Shown here piece after piece: positions 21,116-32,369 of a DNA stretch of 64,000 nucleotides. Origin of the DNA: Mrakia gelida (lineage: Eukaryota > Basidiomycota > Tremellomycetes > Cystofilobasidiales > Mrakiaceae); contig BRON01000009.1 of assembly GCA_024345305.1 (NCBI GenBank), positions 1 to 64,000 of the forward strand, written 5' to 3'. The notes under the pieces were generated by a model. That model did not search any database. It was not told where the DNA came from and worked only from the letters and a program-made list of their open reading frames with translations. Both the position numbers and the translations under genes were made by a program. Numbering within the stretch: the first letter of the stretch is position 1; each line of letters opens with the position of its first letter.

Positions 21116-24100
21116 CTAACTCTGAAGCCGAGCCAACGCAGCGGGATCCACCTGCTGTAGCAGAGGTCCAACCTGGCGAAAAACAAAAGTCAGTTCATCA
21201 TCCGTCCGTGGGTATCTCCGTTCCCTCTCCTTCCCGCCGTTTCCTCCCTCCCTTGAACATCTGAAGAGAGGTTTGCAACTCACCGATCCCGCCACCCCTT
21301 CCAACTGAGTCTTCAAGAACGTCTTCTCATCCTCGACCAACCAAGCCACCGGATCCTCCTTCTTCGCCTCGGACGCTCCCAGTCTCGCGAACGACGCCTG
21401 GAACCCAGCGACTCCGTCGTCGAAGTCGAGTCCCGAGATGTCGTCTTCTGCGATGGCGGTGGTGGCTGTGAGGTCTACGGGGAGGAGGATGAGAGCGAGG
21501 ACGGCATTGAGGGTTGCTGGCCTGTGAAGTGAGGGAGAGGGACGAACGAGGGAGGGAGGGACGGGGGAGAGGTGGGTCAGCGGGCGAGAGAAGGACGCGG
21601 GCGAGGGAGGATGAGAGTGGGAAAGGAAGGGAAGGTCGAAAGGGAGGGGGAGAGGGAGGAAGGACAAGCGGACTCACCAAGACTTGACCAAAGGCTCCGT
21701 GAGCATCGTTTGACTCTGGGTCAACAGCCTTGTGATCCCAACAGCGACGACCTTCCTGTCCTTCACGGGGATCTTCTGGACCTGAGGGAGAACGATTCCT
21801 TGGAGGATCCCACCGAAGATTCTGCGACGAGACGCCGAACGAAGAGAAGGGAAGGGGTTGGTAAGTACGAGTGGACGAACTAAAACGAAATCGCGACGCG
21901 GAGTCGTCGACGACGAGACGAAGGAGGAGAGACGACTCACCCAGGCTGAACACCCTCGTACTGAGCGATCACGAAATCGGGAGTGAGCCCCTCCTTCTCT
22001 ACGGCGAGGATGTAGCAGAAGAAGTAGACGAAGGAGTAGACGAAGGTGGGTGTTTTGGAGCTTTGAAGTCTTGTTGAGAGGAGGACGAGGATCGTTCGAA
22101 TGTACTGCTGGAGGGCGGGTCTGCAAAACGGGAAAGACAAGAGACGAAGGAGGTGAGTCAGGACAGAGTTATCGAATAACGTCGAAAAAGAAAGAGGCGA
22201 GCGAGAAAGAATCGAAACTCGTCCCGTCCACAAAACTCACATCGGCACACTCTCAAACAGCGCCTGAAGCAAGCTGAACCCATGCACATCATTGATGTTG
22301 CTTCCGATCAACTTCTGGAACACTCCCAACAGACTCTGGACCTGGTTGTTGGCCACGATGGTCGGCGCTCCTCGTTTCAGAAGAGCCTTCCAGAGTCGAA
22401 CGAGGGCAGGGACGTTTCCTCGTTGTTCCCAGAGGGAGGCGGTGAGGAGGGGACCGAGGAGGTTTTGGTAGGCTTCGGGGAGAGTGGTGGTTGGGTGGAG
22501 TTCGAGGAGTTGGGAGAGGATTTGGAAGACGTAAGGGACGAATTCTGGGAAGGAGGGAGAGGGAGGGAGGGAAAGGTCAGTCGATGGGGGACGAACGACG
22601 AAGCGAGGGAAACAAGAGAGGAAGAGGGGAACCTACCGAGAACGTCCTGCTGCAGGATGGTCATAATGGGTCCGAAGAGCTCGCCCTCGAACTGTCCTAG
22701 GGTAGCGGGAGTTCCCTCGGCGACGAATCTGCGAGGACGAGACGCGAGTCGAGTCAGCGAGTGTTCGCGACGAACGAGATAGAAGAGAGGCGACTCACCG
22801 AATCAAAGCCGAAACGGACTCGAAAGTGTACTGGTTGAACTTGGGGTTACTAGGGTTCTTGCTGATCTGGCCGATGATCCCAACAAGATGTTGGAGGACG
22901 ACGAGGAAGACGGGAGTGAGGGATTGACGAGCGGTGAGGATGACTCGCATCACGCCTGTATGGTTTAAATCAAGCCAAGAAGAACAAGCAAAGGGAGATC
23001 AGTGTCAGGCTTATCGACAGTGCGACGGGCAAGGGAGGAAGAGAAGAAGCACGAGCGCGAAAGACTCACATCGCATCAAGTAATCGTTCTCGGCCATCTT
23101 CTCGGGAGTCTGACCTCGCTCGATGTTGGTAAAGAGAGCCATCAGGATATCCTGAGCGAAGGGTCGGACGTCGGCTTGGGAGAACCTGTTGGTTCGAGCA
23201 AGGGAAGGGAAGGAAGAGGTTCAGCTCAACAAAGTCGGTCGACGCGTCTTCTCTCCCGATCGGGCGAGAGGGTCGTCGACGTCGAGACAGAAAACAGTCC
23301 TACTCACAAAGCCTGCCCGTTGACCTTGATGAACAAGATCCTCTCGATGGTGGTAGCAGCGTACGAGTAGACGACGTAGTTGGAGGAGGAGAGGTGTTGG
23401 ATAAGGAGAGGGAGGACCGAAAGGAGCTGGTCTTTGGTGAGCTGTGAGAAGAGGCCGAACGGAGCAGAGAACGTTGTGTCAGTCATCTCGAGGTAAAAAG
23501 AGGAAGAAGGCGGAGTGGAAGAGGGACGACGAACCTGATTCCTGAAGGTGTGCAAGAACTTGATGGCGTCGACGAGGAGGAAAAGGTTGACGGATCCCTC
23601 GGCTCCCTGCAAATCCTGGAAGACGTTCTGGGAGAAGAACTCGACAACATCGACGAGAACGTTGGTGGAGGTGACTCCGTGCTGTAGAGACGAGAGCCAG
23701 AACGAAGAGGGTCAGCTCGATCGTTTCGACTCGCTCGCGACGCGATCGAACGGCGAACGAACCTGAAGCGTGGCTCCCCTGGAAGCGATGGAGGTGAGAA
23801 GGTAGATAGCGGTGTCCTTGCTCTTCCAGTTTTGGAGAGGGTTGGCCGTGTATTGCTGAAGGAAAGGGAACAAGATCGACGCGTCAGTTGACTCTGCGCT
23901 TCGATTTCTCTCGCGTTCGATGGGAAGAGAACTCACTCCGAGGTAGGCGTCGATGTACCTCTTGACGATGGCAGTGACCTCAGTCTCGAACTGCTCCATC
24001 AAGGCTCGAGTGAACTCGGTAGCGGCCTGTCGTCGCGTGTCGGTCTCTATGAGGACGAAAGGGAGGAGAGGAGGTCAGCTCGATACAGGACACGAGAATA

Positions 24101-26083
24101 TCTTCGACGGAGGAACGAGTACGTACCAGTCGAAGGCTCGATATCGGTTCGAATGTACTCGATGGGATCGTCCTCGAACATCTCCTCCTCGTGAGCTGCA
24201 AAAACCAAAGAGGTCGCGAAGTTAGCTCGAGCTCGCGTTCCTCCTTCCTTCCCTTCGCGATTCCCTCCTCGCGCCCACCACTCCTCCCGGACTTTTCCCT
24301 TCCTAGTCAGCAGATATATGGAGGATGTACTCACTCCTCAAAGCCATGTTTGGCAGCACGATCATCTCCAAGAACCTCTCCAACGTCCCCGGCTGCTCGA
24401 ACAGCGACCTTCGACTTCCCATCTTGACCACCACACCCAGGAACCCCAAAGCCCTACACACGAGCGCGTCTTCCCTGGTGGTCTGCGACGAGGCCATGGC
24501 GGGGTCGGCGAGGAACTCCCAGACGGACTGGACGAAGGGAGTGAGGAGAGCGGTGGTGAAGGCGTCCGAGTAACGAAGGGTGAAGAGCTCGAGGATCGAA
24601 CAGATCTGGGATCTGATCTTTTGAAGGGGACCGGGGGTGGCGTCGTCGATCTGGTGGAGAGTGAGTAAGAGTGGGAGGAGAGGGGAAGAGGTGAGATCGA
24701 TGGACGAGAGAGACAAGGAAGGGCGAGGGAAAGAAGGAAGACAACACGCTCGAAGCTCAAAGAAGGAGAGTTACTCACATCGCCTCTCAACTCCTCCCGA
24801 TCCCACCTGAGGTACTTCCCAAGCAGTCCAAGCTCTCCAGCATCGGGGTTCCCAAAGAAGACGGCCAGGTTGTCCTCGAAGAACTCTGGAAGATCCTGGG
24901 CGTTGAGGTCGTAGAAGAGCTGAAGGAGAAGGAGGAGGGTTTGGGCGAGCTGAGGAAGGGAAGCTGTCGGAGGGAGTTGGGAAGCTGGAAGGGAGAGGAG
25001 TTGATCGGTTCGCTGTAGTAGGTTGAGATGGTGATAGAGAGGAGGAGGAGGAGGAGGTCAGGGTCGCGCAAGGGGTGGAGGAGACGAAGGGAGGGAGGAG
25101 GTGGAGATGGATGGAATGGATGTTGAAGAACGAACGAACCTTGAAGAGCTCAAAGTAAGGGCCGCAGAACTCGGAAAGAACGAGAAGGATCTCCGAGTAG
25201 AGTCGATCGGACTGGAACTGGGATTTCCACCTTCGAGATCGCGGAGGGAAACGAGGGGAAGGGGACGACGGTCAGGATTGAAACGGGTGAGCTCGCTCGG
25301 TGAAAACGAACGGAAACGAAACGAACCTCCTGAAGATGGAGTGAGCGGTTTGGAGGACTCCAACGTTGATAGAGAAGTTATCGGGGGAGATGGAAGAGAC
25401 GAGTTGCTGGTAGAGAGGAGGAAGGAACGACTGGCGTCAGCTCGAGGAGACGAAGAGGAGGAGGAGGGAGAAGGCGAAGGAAAGAAGGGGGAGGGAAACG
25501 AGAGACTCACTCCAACGAGACCTTCCCACTGATCTGGGAAGTCGAGCTCAGCAACGGCAGCAACGGCCTCTCCGACCTGTAAAAAGGTAAAGGTCAGTTC
25601 GAGCAGACGGAGAGAAAGAGAGAGGCGAGGGCTAGCGAGAGAAGGAGGGGGACGTACTTGAGCTTGAAGTCTTGCGAGTTGAGGAGTGGAGAGGGAGATC
25701 ATCACTGGAACGAGCTGTTCTTTGATAGCCTGACGATCCACCAGAGAAGGGAGCAGAGGGGTCGTGTCCTAAGGGGCAGGCGAAGAAAGAAGAAAGGTCA
25801 ACATCCCAAGTCCCTCCTCTCCTTCCTTCCATCTCTCTCTCTCTGTCTTCGATTTTGAACGTACCTCCCCCCACATCTTCTTGACGGCGTTCTTGAAGTA
25901 GATTCCAGCTGCGAGTCTGATCTCCATAGGAGCCTCCCCTGCTCCCTGCACGATCGAGAGTACCGAGAGAAGGAAACCTGGGACGGGCTCGTGCTCGGTC
26001 AGATGGCGTTCGGCGCCTCGTCGAGTTTGAGGATCAGAAGAGAGAGACTGCGAGAGCAGAGGGAGCAGAGTGATGGTGTCCAT
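21116..26083 (-). CDS. CSE1: exportin-2 / CSE1 (importin-alpha re-exporter)
   Basis: Karyopherin-beta family protein that returns importin-alpha from nucleus to cytoplasm with RanGTP. About 20 exons (the first are 25865-26083, 25658-25768, 25511-25576, 25327-25406, 25140-25230, 24779-25012, 24335-24650, 24127-24195 and 23937-24046) join into about 980 aa, matching the usual CSE1 length of about 960. The N terminus has the importin-beta N-terminal repeat (RLAAGIYFKNAVKKMW), then EQLVPVMISLS, ELDFPDQW, LQTAHSIFRRW, DLPEFFEDN, LPNMALR, FEDDPIEYIR and NPSNPKFNQYTFES, all hallmarks of CSE1/CAS, in the right order. It ends LLQQVDPAALARLQS. Introns are short, with GTGAGT or GTTCGT donors and GCTGAC branch sites; two carry GACGCGTC (about 23244 and 23876). 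Divergent from UBC8 with 623 bp between start codons. Confidence 0.95.
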
Positions 26084-26706
26084 TCTCGCTCGTACGGGAG
26101 AGGGAGGGGAAAAGGCGAGGGAAGGGGGAGGGGGAGGGAGAGAAGGAGGTGATGGTGGTTGGGCGTACTCGTGAAAGCAAAAGCTTGAAAATCAAAAGAG
26201 TCAAGGGAAGACGCGACTTTTTTCGAAGAAGAAAGATTTTCGAGAGGTGTTGAACGATGGAATGTCTTCAGCCTGAAGGGCCCTATCGAAGTTGCGCTGG
26301 GGAAATTTTCACTCAGGAGTACGAGAGACGGAGGAGGAGGGATGATCAGGCGCTGAGCTCAACTCGCTCGTTCAGTCCCAGCTCGTTGTTTTTTTCTCAG
26401 CTACAACCGCAGTCTTAGCAGAGATCCGTACTCTTAGCTCGGAGGAAGATCTTCCTGTACTCGCTCAAAGAATATATATAGAAAGCGGAGTCAGAATCGT
26501 GACTCCCTCCTTGTCCCTTGACCGCTCGAACCCGAGACCTGCTCCCCTTCCCTCCTCCCCCCACCATCGACTCACCCCCTCTCTCCTCCCCAGCACCACC
26601 CACTCTCTCACCCATCCTCCCACTCTCCGCCCCAACTCTTTCCAGCAGCCCTCCCCTCCCCTCCCCCGTTCAAACGATTAGCCCGCCACCCAGCAAGAAG
26701 AGGAAG
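26084..26706. promoter_or_regulatory. shared promoter region of CSE1 and UBC8
   Basis: Intergenic space between two divergent ATGs. A clear TATATATA-type stretch (26472-26481) lies about 230 bp before the UBC8 start. Downstream of it the sequence is C/T-rich, as in many fungal leaders. No other element was recognised. Confidence 0.5.
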
Positions 26707-28179
26707 ATGAGGTCAGTTCCAGTCCTTGAGCTCCTTCCTCCTCCTCCACTCGCTCGCTCGCTTTCTCGTATAGATTCTCCTCCATGCTGACTCTCTTCAC
26801 TCTCTTCTTCTCCTTCTTCTTCTTATTCGCTCTCTATCCCATGCTACCTCTACCTCTACCCTCACTCGCTTCGCCCTCCCCTCCCCCTCCAGCTCTCCTA
26901 AACGACGGATCGAAACGGACGTGATGAAGTTGCTCATGAGCGATTACGAGGTCACTCTCGTCAATGATAACATGCAGGTAAGTGGGTCGGCTTTCGTTCT
27001 GAACGAGTGGTGCGGAGGGGAGGAGGGAGGTGCCGTCTGAGGGGAAGGGAGGGAGGGAGGGAGATAAGAGGGGGACGAGCAGGTCTCAGCGTTGGTTGGG
27101 GTAGCACGGGTGTTTGAGAGCGGATTCTCGAGCAGAGATCTCATCGACGGGAGCTGCAGATGGATCTCTAGCTGTCCTTCTCTCTTGTGGAAGGGGTCGT
27201 CCAGCAGCGAGACTCGCCCGAAATCGATCGAGCGAATGAGCTTCGAAGCTGACCTTGATCCCCTCCCCTCCTCCCTTGCCCCCCTCTCTCCCTCTCTCGT
27301 TATCCAGGAATTCTTCGTTCGTTTTCACGGTCCAGTAGATAGTGGGTCCTACCACCCTACCCTCTTATCTCTCTCGCCTTTATCCTCGTGCTCGAATCGA
27401 AGCTCACCCTTCGACCTCTCCTTCCCCTCGCCCCGAACGACAGCGCCCTTCGAAACAGGGATCTGGAAGGTCCACGTCGAACTTCCCAACCAGTACCCTT
27501 ACAAATCCCCTTCCATCGGGTTCATGAACAAGATCTTCCACCCGAACATCGATGAGACGTGAGTCCGAGTCAGCATCGATGGGGAGGGAGGGAGGGAAGG
27601 GAGGGAGAAAGAGCGTGAGCTGACGCCTTTCGAGTTCGGGTTTCGTTCGTTTGGGGTTGAGCAGGAGTGGTTCGGTTTGCTTGGATGGTGAGTTTTCTTC
27701 TTCGCGTTTCTCGGCTGAGGCTTATACAGAGGCTGACCTCTTCCTGGTCGTTCGTTCCAACAGTCATCAACCAAACCTGGTCGCCCATGTTCGGTTCGTC
27801 CTCGCGTCGTCCCTCTCCTTCTTCCTTCCCCTCCCACTAACCTATCTCCTCCGCTCTTACAGACATGCTCAACATCTTCGAAACCTTCCTCCCTCAACTC
27901 CTACGCTACCCGAACCCTTCCGACCCTTTGAACAACGAAGCCGCCACCCTCCTCATGCGCGACCCTCCCTCGTACAACGCCAAAGTCAAGGACTTCGTGA
28001 AACGGTTCGCTACGGCCGAGCATGTTCCGGATCAGAACGACGAGGAAGAAGACGACGACGAGGGGAGCGAGAGTGGGAGTGGGAGTGGAAGTGGGGAGGA
28101 CGGGGAGATGAGTGACATGGGGAGTTTGGGAGGGGAGGAGGACGAGGGAGTGGGGACGAACGGGAGGATGGATCTTTGA
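26707..28179 (+). CDS. UBC8: ubiquitin-conjugating enzyme E2, UBC8 / UBE2H type
   Basis: E2 enzyme; in yeast Ubc8 works with the GID ligase in glucose-induced degradation of gluconeogenic enzymes. Seven coding exons: 26707-26711, 26893-26977, 27308-27341, 27444-27558, 27665-27687, 27764-27793 and 27863-28179, giving 202 aa in frame. The first coding exon is only five bases (ATGAG). The start [12 protein letters not shown] is typical of the family. [18 protein letters not shown] precedes the active site SGSVCLDVINQTW, with catalytic Cys85. The core ends around residue 150, followed by a long acidic Glu/Asp/Ser/Gly tail, as in Ubc8/UBE2H. Nothing essential is missing. Confidence 0.95.
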
Positions 28180-28730
28180 GGAGACGCGTTCGGTTCTCTC
28201 TCGATCTGTTCCTCCATCTCTGTACAGCCACTCACTGTCTCTTCACTCGCCCTTCTCTTCGATATCTACCACCCTCCTCTTACATCGTCGTTTCGTTTCG
28301 TTTCGTTCCACTCCTTCCATCTCTCCGTCCCTTCCCTTCCCTTTGCTTAGCTTCGCTTCTTCACTTGTACAACTTGCCCACTACCGCCCACCCCTTGCAT
28401 TTTCTTTCCTCCTACTCTTCCACCTGCCCGAGTCCTCCTCGTCGCTCGTCGCTCGTCCCTCGTGCGTTGGTTCGTCGGCGTGCTTCGAATCGAGTTGACG
28501 CGTCTTCGTTTTCATTTTCCTTTCGTTCGTTTCGGTTCATCTTTTGCTGAAGTTTTTGTGTACTGCTGTGTATGTACGATAGATGTTTCCTCATCCTTTG
28601 GATGAATGAACCAAGAACGCTCCCAAACCTAACCGAAGCAGCAACGAAACCGACCTCACGCGCTCGCTCGACGGTGGCTCGTTACTTGTTTCTTCCTTTC
28701 TTCCTTCTTTCGCTCTGCTCTCTATCGCGT
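28180..28730. other. UBC8 3' flank
   Basis: No gene. T/C-rich, with TTCGTTTCG repeats (28285-28305), GACGCGTC (about 28498) and GTACTGCTGTGTATGTA (28559-28575), probably the UBC8 3' end region. Open frames here are low complexity and not called. Confidence 0.45.
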
Positions 28731-28734
28731 CGTC

Positions 28735-29125
28735 CCAAGATTGGCCGGTATACATAAGAAGGGGTACAGGAGAGAGAGAGAGACGGAGCGTGGACGGTCG
28801 TAAGAAGTACTGTAGATGCGAGAGAGGGAGCGGGAGGTGAGACGAAACGAGAACCGACGGGGGAGGAAAAAGAAAGGTAGATGCGGGTGAGACGGCGCTA
28901 GGGTAGGTATGTAGAGAATACCGAAACAAGGTTCATCTAGTAGTCCATCGAGGGTTTGAAGATTTCCGAGTCTGGCGAAAGAAGGTGGGAAGACGCAAGC
29001 GAAGTCAGCGAGGGAAGAAAAGAAGACGACGACGACGCGTCGTTCGTTCGTTCGTTCACCTCGCACTTCGATCGATTGAAAACAGAACGAAAGGAGAAAC
29101 TCACCGATGCAAGCTTAAACTTTCG
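28735..29125 (-). repeat. 3'UTR inverted duplicate, copy behind the F-box gene
   Basis: About 380 bp whose reverse complement aligns along its length with 35845-36250. It includes an intron in the 3' untranslated region (28972-29104, 133 nt; GTGAGT...GCTGAC...CGCCAG). The following exon blocks ACTCGGAAA, ACTAGATGAA and CTACATACCTACCCTAGCGC are almost unchanged between copies. The internal block ATCGATCGAAGTGCGAGG is also kept. The copy starts about 80 nt after the F-box stop codon; coding sequences of the two host genes are not alike. Confidence 0.8.
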
Positions 29126-29182
29126 ATCTCGCCGCTCGACGACCCTCGCCCTCACTCTTCGACTCTCGATCCTCACTACTCC

Positions 29183-31504
29183 TCACTCCTCGTCGAAGTA
29201 CCCATCGCGATCGTAGTACTCTCCGGTCCAGAACCTTCGACCTCCCCATTCGTGGTAGATCTTCCTTCCCGTCTTGACGATGGTGGTTCCGTTTCGTTCT
29301 CGCGTCGCGGCTGAGCGTTGGTTGGGTGTCGAGAGAAGAGGTCAAAGGGAAGAGGAAAGAGGAGAGAGGGGGAGGAGGGTCAGTTCGGTGGACGAGACCG
29401 ACCGGGAGAGGACGAAGAAAGGGAGAGGGTGGTATGCGAGAAAGAGAATCAAGAAGATGACGAGCGAGGAGGAGGCAGGCAGGGAGGGGCTTCGACTCAC
29501 CAGCCTTCTCAGCTCTTTCAGCCATCTTGACGAGGTACTGTTGGTGTCCGAGCGCTCCTCCGTGCGAGCGAACGGAGAGAGCGTCGACGGCGGCGGTGAT
29601 GAAGAAGCGTGGACGAGACTTGGGAGTGGCGAGCTGTGTGAATCAAACAAAGACGAGAGCAGGAAGAGTCAGCGAACGAAGAGGTCGAAGCGTCGAAAGA
29701 CGAGAGGGGGAGCGAAACAGAACGTACAGGAGCAAAGAGCGGGAGCGTCAACAGCTCAGCGTTCGATACCTTGAAGGTCTTCTTGGCCTCCTGATAGGGG
29801 TGAAAGAGAGAGAGACGTCAGTCTGCGAGCGAGCGAAGGGAAATGGAAACGTCGTCGTTCGACTCACCGTCGCTCCGATCCTTGGGTTGTTGACGTGTTG
29901 AGCGACGAGAGTCCTCCACTCTGAGTGCCAGGGATCTCGGATGGGAGGAACGGGGACCTTGGCGGAAGGCTTGAAGCTGAAGAAAGAGAAGAGGGAAGGG
30001 GAGAGGTCGGTCAGATCGAAGGGACGGGGAGCGGAACGAAACCTGATCGACTCACACTGCAGGTCGGTCGACTCTGCAAATCGAGAGGTAGGGGATCAGT
30101 CATCGATAGGGAGGAGCGAGGAATAGATATCGAAGGGAGGAAAAAGAGACTCACTGATCTCCATAAACCGTCTTCAAATCCTTCAAGAACTCGGCCGTCG
30201 CCTTCTTCACATCCCATCCAAGGTTGACAGCGTTGACGTAGCAGTGGGGCTCGTAGCGATAGGGAGCCTTGACTCCCGTAGCCTCCTCGGCAGCCTTATC
30301 AACCGCAACTTGAGCCTCCCATGCAGCATGCTTTATCGCATGAGCAGCCTGAGCTGCCTCGAGCTTGGGTAGAACGAGCGCGTTCTGTTCAGCGGCGAAC
30401 GTCTTGCGATCCTTCGCGATGATCTTCTTGAGAACGACGAGATCCTCCGCGTCCTTGATGGCTGCTGCTAGCCGTTCCACTCCTCGTTCGGAACTCCCCA
30501 ACCGTTCCAGGTCTTGCCGTTGAAGAAGGTGATGTTGCGAGCGTCGTTGAGAGCGCGAGTCGTCGGTCCGATCGCTCGTCCAACCTGAGTGTGGTATTCC
30601 CAGGACTTTCTCGCGAGAGAGGCAGAAGGCTCGCCGTCGTCTCCGATGACGAAGGTGTCCGAGAAGGAGTGGACGGTCTCGGGGTGGTAGTCTTGGAAGA
30701 GGACCTGGAGGAGGGACGGAGGGAGGCGACGAAAGACGCGAAGGAAGGAGGGAAGGTCAGTTCGTGCTTCCCGAGGAAGAGATAGACGTCGAACCGAACG
30801 TGACCAGGAGGAACAGAGCTTACCTGGAAGACGACTGTTGTACAGAGAAGTGAGAGATAGGTCTGGTCAGAATTTGAGCAGACGAATCGACGCGATTGTT
30901 CGACGGAACGGAGGAGAGCGGGAACGGGGCTGACCGTCCCTGTAGCATGTTCTGAAGAACCTACACTCCCGAGAGAGCGAGATGGTCTCGAAGCTGTAGC
31001 AGGAGCGAAATAATGAGGCGAGATATGGAAGAGAGGGTCAGCGTCGAATGGACTGGGACGAGAGAGGGAGGGAGGGAGGGAAGGGGTTCCTTGAGCTCGA
31101 CTCGACTCGACTCCCTTCCCTCCGTACTCCTCGACGAAGACGATTTCATCTCTGCAAACTCACATCCAAGTTGGTATCGATCGAGATGATCCTTCGCGTA
31201 CCCAAACGCAACAGAGATACAGGTCAGCCTCAGCGCTCATAAAACGAGCTGACGAGCTGATCCCTTTCCCTTCCCTCGAACCCCTGCCTCCCCTCCTCGA
31301 CGCTCTACTGGGAAAAGAGACGACTCACAAGTTCAAGACCTCGATAGGGAACCTTCCAAGAGGATCGTCTCCCTCCTTCCACTTCTTGATATCCTTCCAA
31401 ACGGCGACCTTCTTCTTGATGGGTCCCTTCCCTTTCCTGGAGCTCATGATCCTCTCGTCCTCTTCGCTGTCGTCGTCCGAGTCCTGGGGTCGTTTCTTGG
31501 CCAT
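29183..31504 (-). CDS. F-box-like protein with XPA-like C-terminal segment (frame interrupted near 30455)
   Basis: Probable F-box protein (substrate receptor of an SCF ubiquitin ligase). The N terminus is lysine- and acid-rich (MAKKRPQDSDDDSEEDER), then a degenerate F-box (LGRFPIEVLNLI...SLSRECRFFR) spread over the first exons. Further exons encode a Lys/Ala-rich helical stretch (AAAIKDAEDLVVLKK; KLEAAQAAHAIKHAAWEA), then WHSEWRTLVAQHVNN and TEAKKTFKVSNAELLTLP...RFFITAAVDAL. The last part follows the AK-x-x-F-K-L / DL-x-x-LP pattern seen in XPA-like tails of basidiomycete F-box proteins. It ends IYHEWGGRRFWTGEYYDRDG...DEE. Near 30455-30480 the frame ending GVPNEEWNG meets a TAG, and coding potential resumes in another frame with no plausible intron, so one base appears lost or mis-assembled. 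A 3'UTR intron follows. Confidence 0.6.
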
Positions 31505-32369
31505 CGTTGAGATCCAGAAGGGAAAGGAGAGAGAGGGGGAGGGATTCGAGGGAAGAACTAGAGGTTGAAAAGGTTAAGAAGGGGTGAAGGAGGGAGGCAG
31601 TTGAAGAGGCGAGTCGTGGTTGGAGCTTGGAGGTCGAAGGAGGGAGGAGCTGCCGCCGTCAAGATCTGCTGAAAGAAAAAAGAAACTCGTTTCTCAAGAG
31701 ATCGAAGGGAGATCTCGAGCACGAACTCAAAGCTGCAGAGAGAAAGATTTTCCTTCCTCTATTTTTTTGGATCTTGAATCGGTCCTCATCGCGCCGAAGC
31801 GGGGAACCCCTCCTCTCCTCCTCCTTGACCTCCATCTCTCTTCTCTCCTTCCCTTCTATACCTTCCCCTCCTCCCTCCCTTCCCCCTCTTCAGCATGCGG
31901 ATACCCTCAGCTCGACCTAAGGCTTCCTTCATCTTACCCAGACGTCAAGTTCGACCTTCTTCTTCTTCTTCGACCGGGCTTCTCTCCATCTCGTCCTCCC
32001 CTCGTTCGTCCCCTCCCTTCCCCTCCCTCCCTTCCTTCCCCACCCACCAACCAAGCTCACCCTCCCTCTCTCTTTCTTATCTTCTTCGACCCTCTCCGCT
32101 CGTATGTAGATCCTCGTGGACGATCCTACTCGCAGCTGGATCGATCCTCTCATACCTCGTCGGAAACAGATCCCCCTGGATGGTGGACGCTCGCTCGCTC
32201 TCCTCCTCCTTCGACCTCCCTCCCCTCGTCCTCCTCCTCCCATCTTCCCCCTCGCTCCTCCTCGTCCTCCTCAATATCATCACCAACCTTCCTCGACTAC
32301 CCTTTATCTTCAATACCATCTCCGCCTCCGTCCCTTCGTTACCTACCTCGAATCCGTCCGAAAGCGGAG
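31505..32369. promoter_or_regulatory. divergent promoter region, F-box gene and 932-aa protein gene
   Basis: C/T-rich on the + strand. A long + frame (31620-33188) crosses it, but its composition (Ser/Pro/Leu-rich) and disagreement with the spliced frame downstream argue that it is leader sequence rather than protein. The exact 5' end of the + gene is therefore uncertain. Confidence 0.4.
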
